Notes: generated by a model not told the origin, from the sequence alone. A stretch of 64,000 nucleotides of DNA from Roseitalea porphyridii (GCF_004331955.1 NZ_CP036532.1:558001-622000); one strand, 5' to 3'; numbered from the stretch's first letter, positions 9,180 to 19,094 are shown. Numbers and translations are program-made.

Positions 9180-10096
9180 AGATCGTCATGCTCGCCCGCA
9201 ACGCCGACCTTTATTCGCACAGGCGTCTGAAGGAGGTCGCCGAGTCGCGCGGGCACACGTTCGACATCGTCAACACGCTGCACTGCTACATGAACATCAC
9301 GTCGCGGCGGCCTTCGGTCTATTACAATGGCGAGAAGATGACCGGCTACGACGCGATCATCCCGCGCATCGGCGCCTCGATCACCTTCTACGGCATGGCG
9401 GTGCTGCGCCAGTTTGAGATGATGGGCGTCTATCCGCTCAACGAATCGGTCGCCATCGGCCGCTCGCGCGACAAGCTGCGCTCGATGCAGCTTCTCGCCC
9501 GCGACGGGGTCGGCCTGCCAGTCACCGCCTTCGCCTATGATCCCAAGCGCGCCGAGGACATCATCCGCATGACCGGCGGCCCGCCGGTGGTGATCAAGCT
9601 TCTGGAGGGCACGCAGGGCATCGGCGTCGTGCTGGCCGAGACGATGCAGTCGGCCAAGTCGGTGATCGAGGCGTTTCGCGGCGCCAAGGTGCACATCATG
9701 GCGCAGGAGTTCATCCGCGAGGCCGGCGGCACCGACATTCGCGCGCTCGTCGTCGGCGGCAAGGTCGTCGCGACCATGAAACGCTCGGGCAAGGCCGGCG
9801 AGTTCCGCTCCAACCTGCACCGGGGCGGCGCCGCCGAGACCGTGCGCATCACCCCGGTCGAGCGCGCCACCGCCGTGCAGGCGGCCAAGACGATGGGCCT
9901 GAACGTGTGCGGCGTCGACATGCTGCGCTCGAACCACGGCCCGGTCGTCATGGAGGTCAATTCCTCGCCCGGCCTCGAGGGCGTCGAAAAGGCGACCGGC
10001 AAGGACGTCGCCGGGCGCATCATCGACCTTCTGGAAGCCAATGCCGAGCGCGCCAGGGCCAAGCGCGTCAAGTCCAAGACGCGCGGGCAGGGCTGA
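9176..10096 (+). CDS. rimK: RimK, S6 alpha-L-glutamate ligase
   Basis: A 306-residue ATP-grasp ligase that adds glutamates to the C-terminus of ribosomal protein S6. The pre-ATP-grasp region is [16 protein letters not shown]. The ATP-grasp core has [46 protein letters not shown] and the metal-binding block [13 protein letters not shown]. The C-terminus is strongly basic ([13 protein letters not shown]). Start chosen at the ATG overlapping the RimB-like stop. The pairing of RimB and RimK downstream of a regulator suggests controlled tuning of ribosomes, as proposed in pseudomonads. Confidence 0.93.
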   Translation: MKIVMLARNADLYSHRRLKEVAESRGHTFDIVNTLHCYMNITSRRPSVYYNGEKMTGYDAIIPRIGASITFYGMAVLRQFEMMGVYPLNESVAIGRSRDKLRSMQLLARDGVGLPVTAFAYDPKRAEDIIRMTGGPPVVIKLLEGTQGIGVVLAETMQSAKSVIEAFRGAKVHIMAQEFIREAGGTDIRALVVGGKVVATMKRSGKAGEFRSNLHRGGAAETVRITPVERATAVQAAKTMGLNVCGVDMLRSNHGPVVMEVNSSPGLEGVEKATGKDVAGRIIDLLEANAERARAKRVKSKTRGQG

Positions 10097-10170
10097 TCGC
10101 GCCTGCGGTCCGCTGCCGCAGCGCGGAGCGGCCGCTTGCGCGCGCCGCGCTTTCGCGCCAGACAGCCTTC

Positions 10171-10560
10171 ATGAACGCCCGCCATCGCATCGCACGCCCC
10201 GGCACACGCGCCATCGCGGCGCGGCTGGCGCTCGTCATGGCGCTGGTGCTTGCCGCCTTCGCCCACCGGCCCGCCGCCGCGACGCCATCGGGCATGACGG
10301 CGCTGCAGATCGCCCGATACGTGCTGCCGGACGGCTCGCTTCCGGTGCTGTGCCTGCCCGGCCACGAGGGCGTCACCGCCGATGTCTGCGAGTTCTGCCT
10401 GATTGCCGGAAGCGCTGCTCCGCCGGGTCCGGGCGCCTGCCTTCCGGTCCGGCATCGTTGCGTCGCGGGCGCAGTCGGCGCGTTTGCGCAGGCGGGCCCG
10501 CCGGTGGCGGCCACCCATCTTCAGACGGCGCCCTCGCGCGGCCCGCCGCCCGCCGCCTGA
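10171..10560 (+). CDS. Small exported Cys-containing protein, DUF2946-like
   Basis: A predicted 129-residue protein starting at the ATG at 10171. A hydrophobic segment near residues 18-33 (RLALVMALVLAAFAHR) looks like a signal anchor or signal peptide. It is followed by LCLPGHEGVTADVCEFCLIAG, a Cys/His arrangement reminiscent of DUF2946 proteins, which are common beside copper genes. The rest is Pro/Ala rich. It lies 78 bases upstream of a PCu(A)C copper chaperone on the same strand, which supports a copper link. Function and family assignment are tentative; no ribosome-binding site is strong. Confidence 0.5.
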   Translation: MNARHRIARPGTRAIAARLALVMALVLAAFAHRPAAATPSGMTALQIARYVLPDGSLPVLCLPGHEGVTADVCEFCLIAGSAAPPGPGACLPVRHRCVAGAVGAFAQAGPPVAATHLQTAPSRGPPPAA

Positions 10561-10587
10561 CGCGCCTCCGACCCACGATCCCTTTGA

Positions 10588-10613
10588 AGGCCGGCGCCAC
10601 CGAGCGGTGGCCG
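10588..10613. repeat. Inverted repeat upstream of copper chaperone gene
   Basis: GCCACC and GGTGGC pair around a GAGC loop, flanked by GCCGGC on both sides. It sits between the DUF2946-like gene and the PCu(A)C gene. There is no T run, so it is not a clear terminator; it could stabilise or attenuate the transcript. Confidence 0.35.
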
Positions 10614-10638
10614 GCACCTCATCCATGAGAGAACGACC

Positions 10639-11127
10639 ATGAAGAGAACCATACTGACCCTCGCCGCCGCCCTGATGACGATCGGCGCTGCCTTCGCGCA
10701 TGAAGAACACACGGCCGGCGATCTGGTCATCGACCATCCGATCGCGCGCGCGACGCCGGCCGGGGCCCCCGTCTCCGGCGGCTATATGACGATCCGCAAC
10801 ACGGGCGATCAGGCCGACCGGCTGGTCGGCGGCAGCGCCGGTTTCGCCGGCAAGGTGGAGATCCACGAAATGGCCATGGACGGCGACGTCATGAAGATGC
10901 GCGAGATCGAAGGCGGCATCGAAATCCCCGCCGGCGGCGAGATCGTGCTGAAGCCGGGCGGCCTGCACGTGATGTTCATGCAGCTCGGCGAACAGCTCGA
11001 GGAGGGCGCCGAACTGCCGGCGACGCTGACCTTCGAAAGGGCCGGCGATGTCGACGTCGTCTTCAGCGTCGAAAGCCTTGCCACGATCCGTGAGCACATG
11101 GACGGCGGCATGGATGACGCCGACTGA
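10639..11127 (+). CDS. PCu(A)C periplasmic copper chaperone
   Basis: A 162-residue exported protein with a signal peptide ending at FAHEEH (about residue 21). It matches the PCu(A)C/DUF461 family, which binds Cu(I) and delivers it to the CuA or CuB centre of cytochrome oxidase. Metal ligands are visible as HEMAMDGDVMKM and, about 20 residues later, GLHVMFM, the H-M-x10-M-x~20-H-x-M pattern. The C-terminus HMDGGMDD and the N-terminal HEEH could bind extra metal. Its place beside a CDF transporter and MerR regulator makes this a metal-handling locus; a heme-copper oxidase operon lies about 20 kb away. Confidence 0.9.
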   Translation: MKRTILTLAAALMTIGAAFAHEEHTAGDLVIDHPIARATPAGAPVSGGYMTIRNTGDQADRLVGGSAGFAGKVEIHEMAMDGDVMKMREIEGGIEIPAGGEIVLKPGGLHVMFMQLGEQLEEGAELPATLTFERAGDVDVVFSVESLATIREHMDGGMDDAD

Positions 11128-11136
11128 CCGACCGGA

Positions 11137-11173
11137 CCGGCCGTGGCGGCGCCTACTCAGCCGCCACGGCCGG
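11137..11173. terminator. Perfect 14-bp stem between convergent genes
   Basis: CCGGCCGTGGCGGC at 11137-11150 pairs exactly with 11160-11173 around a 9-base loop. It lies between the converging copper chaperone and CDF genes and includes the last codons and stop of the CDF gene. No long T run follows on either strand, so a terminator role is plausible but not proven. Confidence 0.45.
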
Positions 11174-11788
11174 CGTCTCTCGACGCTTTTCGGCGAGCGC
11201 CTGGCGGACGATCTGGAACGCCGAGGACAGAAACAGCGCCGCCATCAGCCCGGCGACGATCAGGTCGGGCCAGCCGGTCGCCGTGCCCCAGACGCCGAGC
11301 GCGGCGACCATGACCGCCACATTGCCGATCGCATCGTTGCGCGAGCACAGCCACACCGAGCGCACATTGGCGTCGCCATCCTTGTAGGCGACCAGCAGCA
11401 GCACCGATGCCAAATTGGCGGCCAGCGCGACGAAGCCGATCGCGCCCATGATCGGCGCCGAGGGCACGCCGGCGACGAACACCTGATGGACCGTCGAGCC
11501 GAACACCCAAAGGCCCATCACGAGCAGGCTGAAGCCCTTGAACAGCGCCGCGTTGGCGCGCACCGACAGCGACGAACCGATCACCGCCAGCGAGATGCCG
11601 TAGGTCAGGGCGTCGCCGAAGAAGTCGAGCGCGTCGGCCTTCAGCGCCTGCGACCCGGCCATGTAGCCCGCGCCCATCTCGACCGCGAACATGGTCGCGT
11701 TGATCGCGATGACGGCCCAAAGGCGCCGCTTGTAGTCGGCCGACATGCCGTCGAACGGTGCGGGATCGTGGTTGCAGCAGCCGGCCAT
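11153..11788 (-). CDS. CDF-family cation efflux protein (short form)
   Basis: A 211-residue membrane protein with about six helices, resembling cation diffusion facilitators that export divalent metals such as Zn or Co by proton antiport. The second helix carries ADALDFFGDALTYG, matching the metal-binding D-x3-D pattern of the family. The C-terminal cytoplasmic domain of most CDFs is absent. The N-terminus MAGCCNHDP offers soft metal ligands. An AAGGAG ribosome-binding site precedes the ATG at 11788. It is divergent from a MerR regulator and is preceded by a promoter with the extended spacer such regulators act on, so metal-inducible expression is likely. Confidence 0.8.
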   Translation of the reverse strand: MAGCCNHDPAPFDGMSADYKRRLWAVIAINATMFAVEMGAGYMAGSQALKADALDFFGDALTYGISLAVIGSSLSVRANAALFKGFSLLVMGLWVFGSTVHQVFVAGVPSAPIMGAIGFVALAANLASVLLLVAYKDGDANVRSVWLCSRNDAIGNVAVMVAALGVWGTATGWPDLIVAGLMAALFLSSAFQIVRQALAEKRRETPAVAAE

Positions 11789-11817
11789 GGAACGCTCCTT
11801 GATTGGCGGTTGCAGCC

Positions 11818-11848
11818 AACCTAATCTCTCTAGCGACTAGAGCTTCAA
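11818..11848 (-). promoter_or_regulatory. MerR-type promoter and operator for the CDF gene
   Basis: On the minus strand TTGAAG (11848-11843) is followed by exactly 19 bases and then TAGGTT (11823-11818). The spacer contains the perfect dyad CTCTAG-TCG-CTAGAG (11842-11828). A 19-20 base spacer with a centred dyad is the hallmark of promoters untwisted by MerR-family activators. It reads toward the CDF transporter, and the regulator gene starts 12 bases away on the other side. Confidence 0.85.
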
Positions 11849-11860
11849 GAGGGTCCTGTC

Positions 11861-12274
11861 ATGTATTCGATCGGTGAACTGTCCCGGCGCACCGGCGTGA
11901 AGGTGCCGACCATCCGCTATTACGAGCAGATGGGACTGCTCGCCGCCGCCGGTCGCACCGAGGGCAACCAGCGCCGGTATGACCGGGCCGGCCTGGAGCG
12001 GCTGAGCTTCATCCGGCACGCGCGCGATCTGGGCCTTTCGATCGAGGCCATTCGCGAACTGGCGGACCTGTCCGCACGGCCCGACGCGCCCTGCGCCGAC
12101 GCGCACCGGATCGCCCGCGCGCACCGGTCGGCGATCCGCGCCCGGATCGACAAGCTGACCCGGCTCGAGGCCGAGCTCGGCCGGATCGAGACGGTGTGCG
12201 ACGCCGACACGGTCGGCGAATGCCGGATCATCGAGGCGCTGGCCGACCATGGCCTGTGCGCGGGAGAGCATTGA
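11861..12274 (+). CDS. MerR-family metal-responsive regulator, ZntR-like
   Basis: A 137-residue regulator. The winged helix-turn-helix is at residues 1-70 (SIGELSRRTGVKVPTIRYYE), the dimerisation helix at about 80-112. Candidate metal ligands Cys78, Cys113, Cys121 and Cys133 fall close to the Zn-binding cysteines of E. coli ZntR (Cys79, Cys115, Cys124), and the segment ECRIIEAL matches the ZntR C-terminal helix. It should activate the divergent CDF gene when metal is bound. Zn(II) is the best guess for the inducer, but Co or Cd cannot be excluded. The start is the ATG at 11861, after an AAGAGGG ribosome-binding site. Confidence 0.87.
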   Translation: MYSIGELSRRTGVKVPTIRYYEQMGLLAAAGRTEGNQRRYDRAGLERLSFIRHARDLGLSIEAIRELADLSARPDAPCADAHRIARAHRSAIRARIDKLTRLEAELGRIETVCDADTVGECRIIEALADHGLCAGEH

Positions 12275-12411
12275 CGCAAGTGTCTCGTGCGGCGGCCCGG
12301 CACCGCCTCTGTCACAGGCGAGGCGACATCTGTACCATGGCGGGACGGCACTGCCGCCTTTGCCTCGCGCTGGCGGGCCCTATCTGTGGTGTCTCAAGGG
12401 AGGAGAAAACC

Positions 12412-12840
12412 ATGATCAAACAGCTCAGTCTCGCCATTCCGCTTGCCGCCGCGTGCCTTGCGCCGGCCTTCGCCCAGCAGACGCCGGCGCCCGAAAACGC
12501 CGAGGTCTATTTCATCGCGCCCGAGGACGGCGCGACGGTGCAGGCCCCGGTGACCGTCCTGTTCGGGTTGCGCAACGCGGGCGTTGCTCCGGCCGGCGTC
12601 GAGATGGAAGGCACGCTCCACCATCATCTGTTCGTCAATCGCGCCCCGTTCGGCGAGGACGACGCGGCGATGAACATTCCGTCCGATGACAATCATCGGC
12701 ACTTCGGCGGCGGACAGACCCAGACCACGCTCGATCTGGAACCGGGAGAGCACACGCTGCAACTCGTCGGCGGCGATCACAACCACATCCCGCACGACCC
12801 GCCGGTCGTCTCGGACGTGATCACGATCACGGTGGAGTAA
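12412..12840 (+). CDS. DUF4399 domain exported protein
   Basis: A predicted 142-residue protein with a signal peptide (LAIPLAAACLAPAFA, cleavage near residue 22). The mature part is a single DUF4399-like beta domain: VYFIAPEDGATVQAPVTV, a His-rich EGTLHHHLFVN, DDNHRHFGGGQTQTTLDL and HTLQLVGGDHNHIPH. Clustered histidines suggest metal or ligand binding, but function is unknown. A strong AGGAGAA ribosome-binding site fixes the start at 12412. It stands alone, separated from the MerR gene by 137 bases in which I see no gene. Confidence 0.8.
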   Translation: MIKQLSLAIPLAAACLAPAFAQQTPAPENAEVYFIAPEDGATVQAPVTVLFGLRNAGVAPAGVEMEGTLHHHLFVNRAPFGEDDAAMNIPSDDNHRHFGGGQTQTTLDLEPGEHTLQLVGGDHNHIPHDPPVVSDVITITVE

Positions 12841-12880
12841 GCCGGCGCGCGGCAGAACCGCGAGCGCCATTGCGCGGGCT

Positions 12881-12901
12881 GTTCCGGCGACCAGCCGGAA
12901 C
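12881..12901. terminator. 8-bp stem-loop after the DUF4399 gene
   Basis: GTTCCGGC and GCCGGAAC pair around a GACCA loop between two convergent units. No T run follows, so a terminator role is only suggested by position. Confidence 0.35.
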
Positions 12902-12929
12902 CCGGAGGCACCTCAAATCGCCTCGCAGT

Positions 12930-13336
12930 TCACGCAGCGGCGTCGAGCAACAGGGTTTCGTGACCGCTTTGCGTCAGGAGCCGGACGGCCTCTCGGTCGA
13001 AGCTGGCGAAGACGGTGCCGCACATTGCCTTGCCCCGGGCCGCGATCGCGCCATCGGCGAAGTCGCCGCCGGCATCGAGCACGGCAAGGCCGGCATTGAC
13101 AGCGGCGCGGTCGACGATGAGCGCATGATCGTCGACAATAGCCGGATCGATGCGGCAATCTGGACACGTGTCTTGCGTTATGCACTGCGGGCAACCCAGA
13201 CGAACTCGCACAGAACCGGGAGCGGGACGAACAGTTCGTCGGCACGCATGATCGTCTCCAGCGCCGCGCGCGCCTGATCGACATCGTCCTGCAAAGCGAC
13301 CCTCAAGAGGACGTTGGTATCGAGCGTCGGTCTCAA
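12930..13336 (-). pseudogene. vapC: Broken VapC-type PIN-domain toxin
   Basis: The minus strand encodes a recognisable PIN toxin in two frames. It begins with a TTG overlapping the antitoxin stop (TTGA) and reads RPTLDTNVLLRVALQDD, with the first catalytic aspartate, then ELFVPLPVLCEFVWVARSA followed by an in-frame TAA near 13188. Homology appears to continue past the stop (RKTRVQIAASIRLL). A one-base shift then moves the rest into another frame: IVDDHALIVDRAAV, LDAGGDFADGAIAARG with the later acidic residues, and TVFASFDREAVRLL. Two independent lesions make a functional ribonuclease unlikely. A TAA sequencing error plus a frameshift error is possible but less likely. Confidence 0.85.
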
Positions 13337-13632
13337 CGCTCGCCGGCCCAGGCACGTTCGGTCGCTTCCTTGATCTCTTCGATCGTCAGCTTGATGCCGT
13401 CGTCGCTCTTCAGCGAGCCGGCGAACTTGCTGATACCCCGCTTGGGCGTGCCTTCCGTCGTGTCGGGCATGAACGATTCGATTTCGGCGTGCTCGTTCGT
13501 GGCCGAGACGAGCGCCACGCCGTCTTCCTCAAGCGACACATCGACCTTGTCGCCGGGCTTGACGCCCAGATGCTTCAGCACTTCCTTCTTGAGCGTGATC
13601 TGGCCCTTGGCCGTGACCGTCAGTTTCGCCAT
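13333..13632 (-). CDS. vapB: AbrB/SpoVT-fold antitoxin, VapB type
   Basis: A 99-residue protein with an N-terminal swapped-hairpin AbrB domain (MAKLTVTAKGQITLKKEVLKH, residues 1-45) that would bind its own promoter. The C-terminal acidic tail (IKLTIEEIKEATERAWAGER) should be the toxin-binding part. The reading frame is intact and an AAGGAG ribosome-binding site precedes the ATG at 13632. Its partner toxin immediately downstream is broken, so it is an orphan antitoxin, perhaps kept as a repressor or as protection against a related toxin elsewhere. Confidence 0.85.
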   Translation of the reverse strand: MAKLTVTAKGQITLKKEVLKHLGVKPGDKVDVSLEEDGVALVSATNEHAEIESFMPDTTEGTPKRGISKFAGSLKSDDGIKLTIEEIKEATERAWAGER

Positions 13633-13690
13633 TACCTTACTCCTTGCGAAAAAGTAAGGCACCCGGCCTGTCTTCGCAAGGCGACGCCGC

Positions 13691-15595
<1,905 letters not shown>

Positions 15596-15636
15596 ATCGG
15601 GTCTCCAGCGAGCGTTTGCGGCAGCCTATCGGGCGC

Positions 15637-16338
15637 TTATGGCGCCCAGAAGACATGGACGGGTGCGGCGCTCTGGTGCAGCACGGCGCGCACGGGCATT
15701 TCGGCCGTTTCGGTCCCCGCCAGCGCGGTTTCGAGCACGCCGCGCTTTTCGTCACCCTCGATATGGAGCGCGACGAAGCGTGCATCGAGGATCGGCCCGA
15801 GCGTCAGGGTCAGGCGCGGCTCGCCGGCCCCTTGCGCGTAGATCGGCAGGACCTTGCGGTGCGACCGGGTGTCGAGCGCCTCGGTCAGAAGATCGCCGCC
15901 GGGAAAGAACGAGGCGGTGTGCCCGTCCGTGCCCATGCCGAGCACGCAGGCATCCAGCCGGTGGCCGTCCTGGGCGAACGCTTCCTCGGACAGGCGGGCG
16001 CACTCGGCCGGCGTGTGCGCGTCCACCACATAGGGCACGAAGCGGGCGTCGGCGGCGCGGTTCTGCAGAAGGTGCCGGCGCACCAGGCCCGCATTGGCGC
16101 GCTCATGGTCCGGCGGCACCAGCCGTTCGTCGACCAGCAGCACCATGACCGAGCCCCAGTCCAGATCGGCCCGCGAGAGCGCCTCGAAGAAGCGCCGGGG
16201 CGTCGAGCCGCCCGAGACGGCAAGCGACGCGTGGCCGCGCGTGGCGAGCCCGCCGGCCAGCTTGGCGGCGACGCCGGCGGCCAGCGCCTCGGCCAGTCTC
16301 TCGCGATCGGCATAGTCGTGGCGGTGGATGTCGGCCAT
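15637..16338 (-). CDS. pgl: 6-phosphogluconolactonase
   Basis: A 233-residue DevB-type lactonase that hydrolyses 6-phosphogluconolactone. The SGGSTPRRFFEAL loop, the VLLVDERLVPPDHERAN block and the catalytic-region motif LGMGTDGHTASFFPG are all present. It starts four bases after the end of zwf, so the two are surely co-transcribed. The length and lack of a signal peptide fit a cytosolic enzyme. Confidence 0.96.
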   Translation of the reverse strand: MADIHRHDYADRERLAEALAAGVAAKLAGGLATRGHASLAVSGGSTPRRFFEALSRADLDWGSVMVLLVDERLVPPDHERANAGLVRRHLLQNRAADARFVPYVVDAHTPAECARLSEEAFAQDGHRLDACVLGMGTDGHTASFFPGGDLLTEALDTRSHRKVLPIYAQGAGEPRLTLTLGPILDARFVALHIEGDEKRGVLETALAGTETAEMPVRAVLHQSAAPVHVFWAP

Positions 16339-16342
16339 CGCC

Positions 16343-17815
16343 TCACACGCTCTCGTGCCAGGTGCGCCCGTCGCGCTCGATCAGCGCGATCGAGGCGGAC
16401 GGGCCCCAGGTGCCGGCGGTGTAGCGCTGGCACTGCTGGCCGGTGTCCTCCCAGGCCGACAGGATCGGGTCGATCCAGCGCCAGGCGGCCTCCACCTCGT
16501 CGCGCCGCATGAACAGCGTCTGATTGCCGCGGATCACGTCCATGATCAGCCGTTCATAGGCGTCCGGATTGCGCACGTTGAAGGCCGACGCGAAGCTCAT
16601 GTCGAGCGGCACGTGCCTGAGGCGCATGCCGCCGGGGCCGGGGTCCTTGATCATGATCCACTGCTTGACGCCCTCGTCGGGCTGCAGGCGGATGACCAGA
16701 TTGTTGGCCAGCAGCCGCCCGGCGCCGTCGCCGAAGATCGAGTGTGGCACCGGCTTGAAGGCGATGACGATCTCGGAGACGCGCGTGGTCATGCGCTTGC
16801 CGGTGCGCAGGTAGAACGGCACGCCGGCCCAGCGCCAGTTGCCGATTTCCGCCTTCACCGCGACGAAGGTCTCGGTGTTGGAAGCCCCGCCCTCGATCTC
16901 GTCGAGATAGCCGGGCACCGGCCCGCCGGCCGAGGCGCCGGGCCCGTACTGGCCGCGCACGGTGAGCTTTTCGACATTGGCCTCGTCGATCGGTTCGAGC
17001 CCGCGCAGCACCTTCAGCTTCTCGTCGCGCACGGCGTTGGCGTCCATCGAGGAGGGCGGCTCCATCGCGACCAGGCACAGAAGCTGCAGCAGATGGTTCT
17101 GCACCATGTCGCGCAGCGCGCCGGCCTTGTCGTAATAGTCCGCCCGGCCCTCGACGCCGACGCCCTCGGCGACAGTGATCTGCACATGGTCGATATGGGC
17201 CGAGTTCCACAGCGGCTCGTAGAGCGTGTTGGCAAAGCGCAGCGCCATCAGGTTCTGCACCGTCTCCTTGCCCAGATAATGGTCGATCCGGAACGTCTGG
17301 TACTCGTCGAACACGCTGCCGAGCGTGTCGTTGAGTTCGCGCGCCGACTTCAGATCGCGGCCGATCGGCTTTTCGACGATGATCCGCGTCTCCGGCGTGA
17401 TCAGGCCGTGATCGCGCAGCCGCGTGGCGATGTCGCCGAACAGCGACGGGCCGACGGCCAGATAGCAGGCGCGCTTCTTGCCGGTATCGGCGCCCAGAAC
17501 CGCGCCGAGCGAATCCCAGCCGCGCTCGGATTTGACGTCGACCGACACATAGTCGAGCTTGCCGAGGAACTTCTCCACCTCGTCACTGTCGAGATCGTCC
17601 TTGACGTGCGTCTTCAGCGCCTCGTGCGCGAAGGCGCGGTATTCGTTCGTCGAAAGGTCCGACCGTGAGGCGCCGATGATGCGCGTCGGCTCGGTCATCT
17701 GGCCGTCCTTCTGACGATGGTAGAGCGCCGGCAGCAGCTTGCGCTCTGCAAGGTCGCCGGTGCCGCCGAAGATGATGCAGTCGAACGGATCGACGGGAAT
17801 GATCTGGCTGGACAT
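16343..17815 (-). CDS. zwf: Glucose-6-phosphate 1-dehydrogenase
   Basis: A 490-residue enzyme that oxidises glucose 6-phosphate with NADP. The N-terminal nucleotide-binding turn is IFGGTGDLAERKLLP and the substrate-binding active site is RIDHYLGKETVQN, followed by FANTLYEPLWN. The start at 17815 (MSSQIIPVDPFD) is preferred to an in-frame ATG at 17851, because the enzyme family begins close to the former and a GGACGGA precedes it. It is the first gene of the zwf-pgl-edd operon; an AT-rich palindromic element lies upstream at 17855-17867. Confidence 0.96.
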   Translation of the reverse strand: MSSQIIPVDPFDCIIFGGTGDLAERKLLPALYHRQKDGQMTEPTRIIGASRSDLSTNEYRAFAHEALKTHVKDDLDSDEVEKFLGKLDYVSVDVKSERGWDSLGAVLGADTGKKRACYLAVGPSLFGDIATRLRDHGLITPETRIIVEKPIGRDLKSARELNDTLGSVFDEYQTFRIDHYLGKETVQNLMALRFANTLYEPLWNSAHIDHVQITVAEGVGVEGRADYYDKAGALRDMVQNHLLQLLCLVAMEPPSSMDANAVRDEKLKVLRGLEPIDEANVEKLTVRGQYGPGASAGGPVPGYLDEIEGGASNTETFVAVKAEIGNWRWAGVPFYLRTGKRMTTRVSEIVIAFKPVPHSIFGDGAGRLLANNLVIRLQPDEGVKQWIMIKDPGPGGMRLRHVPLDMSFASAFNVRNPDAYERLIMDVIRGNQTLFMRRDEVEAAWRWIDPILSAWEDTGQQCQRYTAGTWGPSASIALIERDGRTWHESV

Positions 17816-17854
17816 GGTTCCGTCCGGGGTGCGGGATTTCGGCCCGAGCATAAT

Positions 17855-17867
17855 CTAATCGATTTAG
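17855..17867 (-). promoter_or_regulatory. Candidate operator or -10 region of zwf
   Basis: CTAATCGATTTAG is a near-perfect palindrome centred on AATCGATT, in a short AT-rich island 40 bases upstream of zwf. In this GC-rich context an AT-rich palindrome suggests a repressor site or promoter element. The regulator cannot be named. Confidence 0.35.
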
Positions 17868-17887
17868 TCCGACCAGACCCCGTCACG

Positions 17888-17914
17888 AAAAAAGGCGGGC
17901 CGGAGCCCGCCTTT
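17888..17914 (-). terminator. Rho-independent terminator of the ornithine decarboxylase gene
   Basis: On the minus strand GGCGGGC, a TCCG loop and GCCCGCC are followed by six T residues. It lies 47 bases past the decarboxylase stop and upstream of zwf. The plus-strand reading has only TTT after the stem. Confidence 0.9.
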
Positions 17915-17960
17915 CGTCTGCCGTCTGGTCGGAACGCCCTCCGTCGGGCGCGTCCGCGCC

Positions 17961-19094
17961 TCAGATCACGTAGGTCGCAAGCGGCGAAAAACCGTTGAAC
18001 GCGACAGTCGAATAGGTCGTCGTGTAGGCGCCCGTGCCGTCGATCAGGATCTCGTCGCCGGCGGTCAGCGTGATCGGCAGCGCATAGGGCGTGCGCTCGT
18101 AGAGCACATCCGCGCTGTCGCAGGTCGGCCCGGCGACAATGCACGGCGCGTGCGGGTCGGCGTCCTTTTCCGTCAGCAGCGGGTAACGGATCGCCTCCTC
18201 CATGGTTTCGGCGAGCCCGCCGAACTTGCCGATGTCCAGATAGACCCAGCGCGCCTGATCGGTGTCGGATTTGCGCGAGACCAGCACGATCTCTGCCTTG
18301 ATCGTGCCCGCCGCGCCGACCAGGCCCCGGCCGGGCTCCATGATGGTCTCGGGAATGCGGTTGCCGAAATGCCGGCGCAGGGCGCCCGAAATCGCCTGGC
18401 CGTACTCCCGCGCCGCCGGCACGTCGTTCAGGTACCGGGCCGGAAAGCCGCCGCCCAGATTGACCATCCCGAGTTCGACGCCGCGCCCGGCCATCTCGCC
18501 GAAGATCGCGGCGGCCGAAGCGAGCGCGCTGTCCCAGGCGTCGGGATCGGTCTGCTGCGAGCCGACATGGAACGAGATGCCGTACGGTGTCAGGCCGTGA
18601 TGGCGCGCATATTCGAGCACCGACACGGCCATCGCGGGCTCGCAGCCGAACTTGCGCGACAGCGGCCAGTCGGCGCCGGCGCCGTCGCACAGGATGCGGC
18701 AGAACACGCGCGCGCCCGGTGCGGCACGGCCGAGCTTTTCGACTTCCTCATATGCGTCGACGGCAAACAGGCGTACGCCGAGCGCGAAGGCGCGCGCGAT
18801 GTCGCGTTCCTTCTTGATCGTGTTGCCATAGGAGATGCGGGCCGGCGGGGCACCGGCTGCCAGCGCCATCTCGATCTCCGGCACCGAGGCGCAGTCGAAG
18901 CTCGAGCCCATCGATGCGAGCAGTTCGAGCACTTCCGGCGCCGGGTTGGCCTTTACCGCGTAGAAGATCGCCGTGTCCGGCATCGCCTTGCGGAAGGTCC
19001 GGTAGTTGTCGCGCACGACATCGAGGTCGATGACGAGGCAGGGTCCCTCCGGCCGGCGCTCGGCGAGGAAGGAGCGGATGCGTTGGGTGGTCAT
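17961..19094 (-). CDS. Fold III (alanine-racemase type) ornithine decarboxylase
   Basis: A 377-residue PLP enzyme of the eukaryotic-like ODC family, which makes putrescine from ornithine; some bacterial members also use lysine. PLP would bind Lys48 in IFYAVKANP. Other signatures are SFHVGSQQTDP, VNLGGGFPARY, the phosphate-binding EPGRGLVG and the catalytic Cys325 in GPTCDSADVLY. Start set at the ATG at 19094, which has a GGAGG ribosome-binding site and overlaps the stop of a 52-codon leader frame (ATGA). The ribosome-binding site lies inside a small hairpin, part of a long structured leader, so translation is very likely regulated, probably by polyamines. A strong terminator follows. Confidence 0.92.
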   Translation of the reverse strand: MTTQRIRSFLAERRPEGPCLVIDLDVVRDNYRTFRKAMPDTAIFYAVKANPAPEVLELLASMGSSFDCASVPEIEMALAAGAPPARISYGNTIKKERDIARAFALGVRLFAVDAYEEVEKLGRAAPGARVFCRILCDGAGADWPLSRKFGCEPAMAVSVLEYARHHGLTPYGISFHVGSQQTDPDAWDSALASAAAIFGEMAGRGVELGMVNLGGGFPARYLNDVPAAREYGQAISGALRRHFGNRIPETIMEPGRGLVGAAGTIKAEIVLVSRKSDTDQARWVYLDIGKFGGLAETMEEAIRYPLLTEKDADPHAPCIVAGPTCDSADVLYERTPYALPITLTAGDEILIDGTGAYTTTYSTVAFNGFSPLATYVI

